From a bacterium (GTDB lineage: Bacteria; Patescibacteriota; Patescibacteriia; Patescibacteriales; GWE2-39-37): 16,380 nucleotides of DNA. Position 1 is the stretch's first letter, and every line of letters starts with the position of its first letter. The notes beneath the pieces are model-generated. The model did not search any database. It worked only from the letters and a program-made list of their open reading frames with translations, and was not told the origin of the DNA. The translations under genes were made by a program, and so were the position numbers. Shown here piece by piece: positions 1 to 5,650 of this stretch. Where the stretch lies: contig JAJYMT010000031.1 in assembly GCA_021786695.1 (NCBI GenBank), forward strand, positions 1 to 16,380. The letters are read 5' to 3'.

Positions 1-42
1 ACGGGTACACAATAAGAATATTATCCGTTTAATAATAATTTT

Positions 43-1248
43 ATGACAAAAATAATTACCGACGAAGAGAGAATTAATGAGGCACTGACACGAGGAGCGG
101 AGGAAGTGATCGTGAAAGAAAATCTGGAGAAGCGCATGCTCGCGGGTAAGCCATTAAGGATCAAGTTGGGAATCGATCCGACCGGTTCGGTGCTCCACCT
201 GGGGCACGCGGTGGTTTTGCGCAAGCTGCGGCAGTTTCAGGACTTGGGGCATCAGGTGATTTTACTGATCGGTGATTTTACCGCGCGGATCGGCGATCCG
301 ACCGGACGTTCATCCGCCCGCAAGCCGCTCTCTGACAAGGAAATCAACGACAACATGAAAAGTTATCAGAAGCAGGCCGGCCTGATTCTGGACATGAAAA
401 AAGTCGAGGTTCGCTATAATTCCGAGTGGCTTAATAAATTGGATTTTAAAGAGTTAGTTATCTTATCTTCCAAGGTGACTTATGCGCAGGTGTCGCAAAG
501 AGCCGATTTCAAGGAACGGATCAAAAACGATCAGGATTTAAGTTTGCAGGAATTCTTGTACCCGGTGATGCAGGGTTACGACTCGGTGGCGCTCAAGGCC
601 GACGTAGAAATCGGCGGCACCGACCAGAAATTCAACCTGCTGATGGGGCGGCAGCTGCAGAAACGCTACAACCAGGAACCGCAGGAGATCATTACTTGCC
701 CGCTCTTAGAAGGTTTGTCTGGCGGCGACAAGATGAGCAAAAGTTTGGATAATTACATCGCTTTGACGGAGAAGCCGGAGGAGATGTACGGCAAGATTAT
801 GTCTCTGACCGACGAGCTGATTGTCAGATATTTTGAACTATGTACCGATCTGCCGGAAGCGGAAATAAAATCCATCGCCGCCGAGCTCAAGGGCGGAAAA
901 ACCAATCCGCGCGATCTGAAAATGAGGTTGGCGCGCGAGATAGTGAAGGTTTACCACGGCGAGAAATCCGCTACGGCGGCCGAGGATTATTTCGTACGCA
1001 CCATCCAGAAAAAGGAAACGCCGACGGATATTAAAAGTTTAAAGTTAAAAGTTCAAAGTTTGAATATCGTCGAGCTCCTTGTGCAAACGGGCCTGGCATC
1101 AAGCAAAGGCGAGGCGCGGCGGCTGATCGAGCAGGGCGGAATCAAGATTGATGGCGAAGCAGTAAAAGATATTAAAAAAGAAGTTGACCTGTCAAAAGAA
1201 ATAATGCTCCAACGCGGTAAGCTGCAATTTATTAAAGTGACAGTTTAG
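43..1248 (+). CDS. tyrS: Tyrosyl-tRNA synthetase (TyrRS)
   Basis: Class I synthetase that charges tRNA-Tyr with tyrosine in the cytoplasm; 401 residues, a normal length. Visible motifs are the HIGH signature as HLGH (residues 52-55), the GDFTARIGDPTGRS segment (about 77-90), the tyrosine-site segment around VEIGGTDQKFNLL (188-200) and KMSKS (230-234). An S4-like RNA-binding domain fills the C-terminus (about 340-401, ASSKGEARRLIEQGGIKIDG). The run GDFTARIGDPTGRSSARKPL resembles the TyrZ branch rather than the B. stearothermophilus TyrS branch (from memory of the families). The ATG at 43 has no Shine-Dalgarno. A short repeat-derived patch (residues about 330-340) links the catalytic and S4 domains. 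argS follows after 58 bases, so co-transcription is likely. The upstream control region lies mostly outside the window. Confidence 0.97.
   Translation: MTKIITDEERINEALTRGAEEVIVKENLEKRMLAGKPLRIKLGIDPTGSVLHLGHAVVLRKLRQFQDLGHQVILLIGDFTARIGDPTGRSSARKPLSDKEINDNMKSYQKQAGLILDMKKVEVRYNSEWLNKLDFKELVILSSKVTYAQVSQRADFKERIKNDQDLSLQEFLYPVMQGYDSVALKADVEIGGTDQKFNLLMGRQLQKRYNQEPQEIITCPLLEGLSGGDKMSKSLDNYIALTEKPEEMYGKIMSLTDELIVRYFELCTDLPEAEIKSIAAELKGGKTNPRDLKMRLAREIVKVYHGEKSATAAEDYFVRTIQKKETPTDIKSLKLKVQSLNIVELLVQTGLASSKGEARRLIEQGGIKIDGEAVKDIKKEVDLSKEIMLQRGKLQFIKVTV
1031..1062 (+). repeat. Low-complexity direct repeat inside tyrS
   Basis: Four imperfect copies of an AAAGTTT/TTAAAAG-type heptamer in a row, read in frame as SLKLKVQSLN. 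The patch falls in the linker before the S4 domain, where length variation is tolerable. It is AT-rich compared with the flanking GC-richer coding sequence. It resembles the intergenic micro-repeats of CPR genomes (recalled, not searched). Confidence 0.6.
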
Positions 1249-1251
1249 CTG

Positions 1252-1290
1252 TCATCCCCGGTGAGTGTCAGCGAGGGAAGGGGATCTAGA
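1252..1290. repeat. Short inverted repeat element between tyrS and argS
   Basis: Begins TCATCCCC and ends GGGGATCTAGA, so the ends fold back (CCCC with GGGG). A related block, ATCCCGACCCCG...GGGGGAGGGATCT, lies before ileS at 10399-10432. Just upstream, TGACAG and CTGTCA flank the tyrS stop as a separate 6-bp inverted repeat. The element lies exactly where an upstream GTG start (1265) for argS could be proposed, which is why that start is disfavoured. Confidence 0.5.
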
Positions 1291-1306
1291 GCAAGCAATA
1301 AGAAAA

Positions 1307-3136
1307 ATGAACTACCTAGAGAAAATAAAACAGCAGATCGTTGATGCGATCAATCAGGTGCTTGGACAAAATTTAGTCAAAGCGATTGATTTGGTTTTTC
1401 CTCCGGATACAAAGATGGGCGACCTGTCGCTTGCCTGCTTTGGCTTGGCGAAAGAGCTGAAAAAATCACCAGTAGAAATTGCCCAAGTTTTAGCCAAAAA
1501 TACGAAACTAAGTTTCGTATTAGATGTTAAGAGTGCCGGGCCGTATTTGAATTTTACTTTGAATAAAACAAAACTTGTTGGTGAATTATTTAAAGAAATG
1601 AAGAAAGAAAAAGAAAAATTCGGACAGAATCAATCGGGGAAAAAACAGAAGGTGATGATCGAGTATTCCAATGGTAATACGCACAAGGAGCTCCACGTCG
1701 GGCATCTCAGGAATATCTGTTATGGCGATGCGGTCAATCGAATCTTGGCGGCGAACGGCTATCTGGTGATTCCGGTTTCGTACATCAATGATTTCGGGAT
1801 CCATGTGGCCAAGACCCTGTGGGCCTTGCAAAAATTTTATCTAAAAGATAGAAAAAATATTGTAAGCCACTTAGTGGCTTACAAGCGGCTGGGCGACTTA
1901 CAATATTTTTTTAAAAAAAATAAGGGCGCGTTTTTGGGAGAGGTTTATGTAAGGGGCAGCCAGGAGTCGGAAAACGATGAAGTGGCGAAAAAGGAAATCA
2001 ATCAGTTGATGGCCAAGATCGAGAGCCGCAAGGGGGCAGAATATAAATTGTGGCATACGACCAGAAAATGGAGCATCGAACAGTTTGCGGGAGTTTATAA
2101 ACAACTCGGCGTAAAATTCAAAGATATTTTTTATGAAAGCGAAGTAATCGACGAAGGCCGGAAATTGGTGAAACAGCTTCTAAAATCCGGTATCTTGAAA
2201 GAAAGCCAAGGAGCGACTATTGCCGATCTGGAAAAATATAAATTAGGCGTATTGGTGTTCTTGCGCTCGGATGGCACCGCGCTTTATCCCGTGGCGGACC
2301 TACCGCTCGCAGTAAAAAAATTCAAGAAGTACAAACTGGATGAATCAATCTATGTGGTTGATATCAGGCAAGGTCAATATTTCAAACAACTTTTCAAAAT
2401 TTTTGAATTGATGGGCTATGCTTCGGCTTCGCTCCCTTCAGCAGGTTCAGGGCAGGCGAGCACAGGCAAGCCGCAGATGGTTCATCTTGGCTACGAGTTT
2501 GTCAAACTGCCGTCCGGCATGATGTCGTCGCGCACCGGCAATGTAATCACTTATGAAGACCTCTGGAACGAGATGTTCCGCAGGGCGGTCGAGGAGACCG
2601 GGAAGCGGCATGAGGATTGGAGCAAGAAAAAAACCGAGGAGGCGGCGAAAAAGATTGCGATCGGCGCGATGAAGTTTGAGATGGTCAAGGTCGGTCGCGC
2701 GGCTGTCATCACTTTCGATATCGAGAAGGCCCTGCGTTTCGAGGGGTTTACGGCAGCGTATATACAATATACTTTTGCCAGAATAAATAGTATAGTAAAA
2801 AAATCACAAAAAACAAAAAACAAGAAACAAACAATTTCAAATTTCAAATTTCAAAATTCAAAATTACTGACGGAAACAAAGGAGGGGGGATTAATTATTA
2901 AATTAGCTAAGTACCCGGAGGTAGTAAAAAAAGCAGCAGAAACATATGAGCCGTCGGAGATTGCAAAATATCTGTTCGAGCTGGCACAGGAATTCAATGA
3001 TTATTATCACGAAGTGCCGATTTTGAAGGCCGAGCCGGAGACGCGCGCGGCGCGGCTCGCCCTCATAAGTGCAGTTAGCCAGGCGCTGGCGAATGGACTC
3101 AAGCTATTGGGAATCGAGACGATGGAGGAAATGTAA
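1307..3136 (+). CDS. argS: Arginyl-tRNA synthetase (ArgRS)
   Basis: Class I synthetase charging tRNA-Arg; 609 residues from the ATG at 1307. An N-terminal Arg_tRNA_synt_N (Add1) domain (about 1-95) precedes the catalytic core with the HIGH motif as HVGH (130-133, in HKELHVGHLRN). The KMSKS region is the lysine-poor form usual in ArgRS, GMMSSRTGN (404-412). A helical DALR anticodon-binding domain closes the protein (about 480-609). An in-frame GTG at 1265 would add 14 residues, but those are encoded by an intergenic-type repeat, so 1307 is preferred; neither start has a clear Shine-Dalgarno. Three insert-like patches interrupt the protein: a palindrome-derived segment (182-202), a PSAGSGQA patch (377-384) and a lysine/asparagine-rich stretch (498-518). 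No terminator is seen after the stop. Confidence 0.96.
   Translation: MNYLEKIKQQIVDAINQVLGQNLVKAIDLVFPPDTKMGDLSLACFGLAKELKKSPVEIAQVLAKNTKLSFVLDVKSAGPYLNFTLNKTKLVGELFKEMKKEKEKFGQNQSGKKQKVMIEYSNGNTHKELHVGHLRNICYGDAVNRILAANGYLVIPVSYINDFGIHVAKTLWALQKFYLKDRKNIVSHLVAYKRLGDLQYFFKKNKGAFLGEVYVRGSQESENDEVAKKEINQLMAKIESRKGAEYKLWHTTRKWSIEQFAGVYKQLGVKFKDIFYESEVIDEGRKLVKQLLKSGILKESQGATIADLEKYKLGVLVFLRSDGTALYPVADLPLAVKKFKKYKLDESIYVVDIRQGQYFKQLFKIFELMGYASASLPSAGSGQASTGKPQMVHLGYEFVKLPSGMMSSRTGNVITYEDLWNEMFRRAVEETGKRHEDWSKKKTEEAAKKIAIGAMKFEMVKVGRAAVITFDIEKALRFEGFTAAYIQYTFARINSIVKKSQKTKNKKQTISNFKFQNSKLLTETKEGGLIIKLAKYPEVVKKAAETYEPSEIAKYLFELAQEFNDYYHEVPILKAEPETRAARLALISAVSQALANGLKLLGIETMEEM
1852..1911 (+). repeat. 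Nested inverted repeat inside argS
   Basis: Outer arms AAAAAATATTGTAAG (1852-1866) and CTTACAATATTTTTT (1897-1911) are perfect 15-base complements. Nested within is TGTAAGCCACT (1861-1871), one T, then AGTGGCTTACA (1873-1883), a perfect 11-base palindrome. The two structures share bases, so an RNA could form either. It is read in frame as residues 182-202. A terminator-like U-run follows the outer stem although it is inside a gene. Confidence 0.75.
2435..2460 (+). repeat. PSAGSGQA-encoding short repeat, copy 1 (argS)
   Basis: Starts CCTTCAGCAGGTTCAGGG and is read as PSAGSGQA (ArgRS residues 377-384). The same block recurs in frame twice in ileS (11092 and 13339). It sits in a loop shortly before the MSSRTGN motif. 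Confidence 0.8.
2803..2866 (+). repeat. Low-complexity A/T repeat patch inside argS
   Basis: Tandem ACAAAAA-like units followed by TTTCAAA/TTCAAAA units, read in frame as a K/N/Q/F-rich stretch (residues about 500-520) in the C-terminal domain. The composition differs sharply from the flanking sequence, which suggests inserted repeat DNA. Confidence 0.6.
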
Positions 3137-3141
3137 GGAAC

Positions 3142-3178
3142 CAGTGAGCAGTGATCAACGAACAGTAATCAATAGCAG
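3142..3178 (+). repeat. CAGTGATCA-like degenerate direct repeat after argS
   Basis: Three to four imperfect copies of a CAGT(G/A)ATCA unit fill the space between the argS stop and the glyS promoter. A similar AATCAG/CAATCA run occurs inside uvrC at about 6242-6276. No function is apparent. Confidence 0.45.
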
Positions 3179-3179
3179 A

Positions 3180-3208
3180 TTGACAGAAAAATAAAGATAA
3201 TCTATAGT
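3180..3208 (+). promoter_or_regulatory. Sigma-70-type promoter of glyS
   Basis: A perfect -35 box TTGACA (3180-3185), a 17-base spacer and -10 box TATAGT (3203-3208). Transcription would start near 3215, four or five bases before the first leader hairpin. This promoter leaves no room for a long T-box Stem I and therefore defines the leader as minimal. Confidence 0.8.
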
Positions 3209-3218
3209 ATTAAACACT

Positions 3219-3348
3219 GAAGAGGGATTGGCTCCTCTTTATACAATTTATAAAAGTGCCCCGTTTCCAACGGGGAAATCGGGTGGAACCACGGGTGAAA
3301 ACTCGTCCCGGACATTTAAGAGATTAAATATTCGAGACGAGTTTTTTT
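3219..3348 (+). promoter_or_regulatory. T-box riboswitch (glycine, ultrashort Stem I) controlling glyS
   Basis: A tRNA-sensing transcription attenuator. Stem III is CCCCGTT/AACGGGG (3259-3275). The T-box core is GGGTGGAACCACG (3281-3293). The antiterminator pairs CGGG (3280-3283) with CCCG (3307-3310) and ACG (3291-3293) with CGT (3304-3306), leaving TGGAACC as the bulge. TGGA matches a tRNA 3' end UCCA, that is discriminator U, as in bacterial tRNA-Gly. Upstream there is only AAGAGG/CCTCTT (3220-3225 with 3234-3239), whose 8-base loop GATTGGCT holds the glycine codon GGC (3230-3232). No Stem II, pseudoknot, K-turn or AGUGA/GNUG pair is seen after the predicted start site. Uncharged tRNA-Gly should favour read-through. 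The T-box itself is very likely; the Stem I assignment is an inference. Confidence 0.88.
3298..3348 (+). terminator. Regulated terminator of the glyS T-box
   Basis: AAACTCGTC (3299-3307) pairs perfectly with GACGAGTTT (3336-3344), followed by a U tract (3342-3348). Its 5' arm shares 3304-3307 with the antiterminator's 3' strand, so the two folds exclude each other. Confidence 0.88.
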
Positions 3349-3373
3349 ATAATTAATTTGACATTAGAAAAAT

Positions 3374-4777
3374 ATGTCTGACGAAAAAAAAGTGACAATG
3401 GACCAGATCGTATCGCTCTCTAAACGGCGCGGCTTTATCTTTCCCGGTTCCGAGATTTACGGCGGCATGGCCAACTCCTGGGATTACGGGCCGTACGGCA
3501 CCGAACTGAAAAACAATATCGCGAAGACCTGGTGGCGCACTTTCGTGCAGCGCCGTGACGATATGGTGGGCCTCGACAGCGCAATCATCACCAACCCGAA
3601 GGTCTGGGAGGCCTCCGGCCACGTGTCGAACTTCAACGATCCGCTGGTCGACTGCAAGAAATGCAAGACCCGTCATCGCGGCGATAAGCTGCTGGAGGAG
3701 AAGATCGGCGTGGAAAAAACCGCGGTGATCAAATTGGAAGAGGTGGGCGCGAAGATGAACGAACTGGAAATCCACTGCCCCTCCTGCGGCGAGGTCGACT
3801 GGACCGACGCGCGCAAATTCAACCTGTTGTTCGAGACCAACATCGGCGTGATCGCCGACGCCAAGAACAAGGCGTATCTGCGGGGTGAGACCGCGCAAGG
3901 CATCTTCATTAACTTCAAAAACATCGCCAATACCATGCGGAAAAAATTGCCCTTCGGCGTGGCGCAGATCGGCAAGGCCTTCCGCAACGAGATTACTCCG
4001 GGCAATTTCATCTTCCGCACCCGCGAATTTGAACAGATGGAGATCGAATATTTCATCGCGCCGCCGCAGAAGGAATCCGACTGGCGCGCGCCGTTCGAAC
4101 AGTGGCAGAAAGAGATCAAGCGGTTTTTCGAGGAAGACCTGGGACTCTCCGCCATGCGCATGCGCTGGCGCCGCCACGACGACAACGAGCGTTCGTTTTA
4201 TTCCAAGGACACCTATGACGTGGAATATGAATTTCCGTCGCTCGGCTGGGGCGAATTGCACGGTTTCGCCTACCGCACCGATTACGACCTCTCGCAACAC
4301 ATCAAATTTTCCAACGCCGATCTGACCTACACCGACGACGAAGGCAACAAGTTCGTGCCGCATTGCATTGAGCCGTCGTTCGGACTGACCCGCACCCTGC
4401 TCGCCGTCTTGTCTGAGGCCTACACCGAGGAAAAATTGAAAGACGATGACACCCGCCTGGTGATGAAGTTCAAGAAAGAACTGGCGCCGATCAAGGTGGC
4501 GGTCTTCCCATTGCTTAAAAACAAGCCGGAGCTGGTCCAGAAGGCACGGGCGATCTATCAGGACCTGAAGCAGGATTGGATGTGCGAATTCGACGACAAC
4601 GGCAACGTGGGCAAGCGTTACCGCCGCCAGGACGAGATCGGCACGCCGTTTTGCGTGACCGTCGACTTCGACACCCTGGAAAAAGACACGGTGACGGTGC
4701 GTGACCGCGACACCATGGAGCAGGAAACGATCAAGGCCGGAGAACTCAAGAATTATCTGAGAAAAAATTTAGAATAA
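3374..4777 (+). CDS. glyS: Glycyl-tRNA synthetase, single-chain alpha2 type (GlyRS)
   Basis: Class II synthetase charging tRNA-Gly; 467 residues. This is the homodimeric form of eukaryotes, archaea and some bacteria, not the alpha2beta2 glyQ/glyS form. Visible are the N-terminal IYGGMANSWDYGPYG segment (28-42), motif 2 around FRNEITPGNFIFRTREFEQ (203-221), motif 3 in SFGLTRTLLAVL (335-346) and a C-terminal anticodon-binding domain (about 371-467). Two CxxC pairs, C94/C97 and C135/C138, could bind zinc. The ATG at 3374 has no Shine-Dalgarno and lies 25 bases past the leader terminator. Expression should depend on the T-box. Third codon positions are strongly C/G, more than in argS or ileS, which also produces a long spurious antisense reading frame. 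Whether this reflects high expression or transfer cannot be told here. Confidence 0.97.
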   Translation: MSDEKKVTMDQIVSLSKRRGFIFPGSEIYGGMANSWDYGPYGTELKNNIAKTWWRTFVQRRDDMVGLDSAIITNPKVWEASGHVSNFNDPLVDCKKCKTRHRGDKLLEEKIGVEKTAVIKLEEVGAKMNELEIHCPSCGEVDWTDARKFNLLFETNIGVIADAKNKAYLRGETAQGIFINFKNIANTMRKKLPFGVAQIGKAFRNEITPGNFIFRTREFEQMEIEYFIAPPQKESDWRAPFEQWQKEIKRFFEEDLGLSAMRMRWRRHDDNERSFYSKDTYDVEYEFPSLGWGELHGFAYRTDYDLSQHIKFSNADLTYTDDEGNKFVPHCIEPSFGLTRTLLAVLSEAYTEEKLKDDDTRLVMKFKKELAPIKVAVFPLLKNKPELVQKARAIYQDLKQDWMCEFDDNGNVGKRYRRQDEIGTPFCVTVDFDTLEKDTVTVRDRDTMEQETIKAGELKNYLRKNLE

Positions 4778-4785
4778 TAAAAAAC

Positions 4786-4794
4786 GGGAGGTGG
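4786..4794 (+). promoter_or_regulatory. Strong Shine-Dalgarno that fixes the start at 4799
   Basis: GGGAGGTGG contains the GGAGGTG anti-SD complement. The GTG at 4796 would be two bases away, too close; the ATG at 4799 has a 7-base gap from GGAGG. It is the only strong, properly spaced ribosome site before a called gene start in the window. Confidence 0.75.
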
Positions 4795-4798
4795 CGTG

Positions 4799-5299
4799 AT
4801 GCGGGAAATCAAGGGCTATGTCTGCATAGCCAGCGCTCCGCTGCGCGAAAATAGGCGGTTTGAATATTTATACGGCAGGAATTCCCTGGCCGGCGGAAGA
4901 AGCTACGGTTCATTCCTTGACGGCGGATTGCTGACCTTTGGTTCATGCAACGAAGCCGAAAAAGCCGCCCGTGATATTGTCTTAATGGTGCCGGAATTCA
5001 ACCGGGCGCAAGCGGCTCATTTACAGATGAAAATCGCCGACACGGAGGAAGAAGCGGAAAGATTGTTCAAAAAAAGCAGGAATCTGGCCGTGATGGTCGT
5101 TATGGACCACAGTCATAAGCTTTACGGAGAAAACATCGGCGGTAACCTGATGACGACTTTTTCCGGAGCATACGATCTGTCGCTCAACGGCTTCCGGCCT
5201 TTCACTTCCTACGGGCGCGCCGTTGACGTAGCCAGAGACGCCCGCCGTCAGTCGGAGTGCCCGGCATACGTCGTCTCGCTCCAGATGAGAAGGGTGTAG
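4799..5299 (+). CDS. Uncharacterised 166-residue protein
   Basis: I do not recognise this family. The start is set by a strong Shine-Dalgarno (GGGAGGTGG) seven bases before ATG; an in-frame GTG three bases earlier is possible. The protein looks soluble, with no signal peptide or membrane segment. The N-terminal part contains YVCIASAPLRENRRFEYLYG, then a glycine-rich segment (GGRSYGSFLDGGLLTFGSC). A helical, charged centre follows (EAEKAARDIV, about 60-95, and ADTEEEAERLFKKSRN), then MVVMDHSHKLYGENIGG and ALDLS-like turns, ending in YVVSLQMRRV. The alternation of strands and an acidic helix suggests a small alpha/beta fold, but no catalytic motif is evident. It starts 21 bases after glyS and ends at its own terminator, so it may be the distal gene of the T-box-controlled transcript. 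Confidence 0.8.
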   Translation: MREIKGYVCIASAPLRENRRFEYLYGRNSLAGGRSYGSFLDGGLLTFGSCNEAEKAARDIVLMVPEFNRAQAAHLQMKIADTEEEAERLFKKSRNLAVMVVMDHSHKLYGENIGGNLMTTFSGAYDLSLNGFRPFTSYGRAVDVARDARRQSECPAYVVSLQMRRV

Positions 5300-5314
5300 T
5301 CCGCCCTTCTTTTT
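5288..5314 (+). terminator. Rho-independent terminator overlapping the stop of the 4799 gene
   Basis: AGAAGGG (5288-5294) pairs with CCCTTCT (5304-5310), followed by a short T run to 5314. The TAG stop at 5297-5299 lies in the loop. It would end the glyS transcript. Confidence 0.75.
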
Positions 5315-5353
5315 ATTGCCATAAAAAAGTTTTTTTGCTACTATTATTATAGG

Positions 5354-5375
5354 ACTCGCCGATTTTCCGGCGAGT
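5354..5375 (+). promoter_or_regulatory. Leader hairpin before the ferredoxin gene
   Basis: ACTCGCCG (5354-5361), loop ATTTTC, CGGCGAGT (5368-5375): a perfect 8-bp stem 23 bases before the ferredoxin ATG. A weak extended -10-like TGCTACTAT (5336-5344) would start transcription at about 5351, putting the hairpin at the RNA 5' end. No U tract follows, so it is not an ordinary terminator. It may stabilise the mRNA or act as an operator; the function is unknown. Confidence 0.5.
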
Positions 5376-5398
5376 TATATAATTAATCATAATAAGAT

Positions 5399-5572
5399 AT
5401 GATAAAAGTCGATCAGAACACCTGCATCGGTTGCGGCACTTGCGTGGCGCTCTGCCCGAATACCTTCAAGTTAAGCGATGAAGGCAAGTCGACCGTCATC
5501 AGTCAGGATGACATCACTTGCGCTAAGAACGCCGCCGCCAGCTGTCCTACTCAATCCATTTCAGTAGAATAG
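5399..5572 (+). CDS. Single-cluster [4Fe-4S] ferredoxin, 57 residues
   Basis: A small soluble electron carrier, reading MIKVDQNTCIGCGTCVALCP at its start. The cluster ligands are C9, C12 and C15 in CxxCxxC plus C49 in the distal SCPT motif. C19 and C41 occupy the positions that form a disulfide in the monocluster ferredoxins of Thermotoga and Pyrococcus (established for that family). Loss of the middle ligands of a second cluster marks it as a one-cluster type. Length and layout match complete family members, so it is not truncated. The ATG lacks a Shine-Dalgarno. The gene stands alone between two terminators with a hairpin in its leader, suggesting monocistronic expression. Its redox partner is not in the window; Fe-S-bearing UvrC next door is not an obvious partner. 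Confidence 0.95.
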   Translation: MIKVDQNTCIGCGTCVALCPNTFKLSDEGKSTVISQDDITCAKNAAASCPTQSISVE

Positions 5573-5584
5573 TTTCACCGACAT

Positions 5585-5619
5585 AAAAAACATCCCAATT
5601 TTATCAGGGTTGTTTTTTT
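5585..5619 (+). terminator. Rho-independent terminator after the ferredoxin gene
   Basis: AAAAAACATCCC (5585-5596) pairs with GGGTTGTTTTTTT (5607-5619) with one mismatch and a 10-base loop, ending in seven T. Confidence 0.8.
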
Positions 5620-5650
5620 GTTGAAAAAAATGTAATCTGTGGTTACCAAT

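Noticed and set aside
1265..1306. Upstream GTG start for argS
   Set aside because: The 14 extra residues are encoded by an intergenic inverted repeat, and ArgRS normally begins close to the ATG at 1307.
3358..3363. TTGACA just before the glyS start
   Set aside because: No -10 box at the right distance, and transcription from it would begin inside the gene. The promoter at 3180-3208 is far better.
3353..4363. Open frame of about 336 codons on the minus strand across glyS
   Set aside because: It lies wholly opposite glyS, whose protein is unmistakable. The high GC3 of glyS removes stops from the antisense frame. The translated product is low-information and matches nothing.
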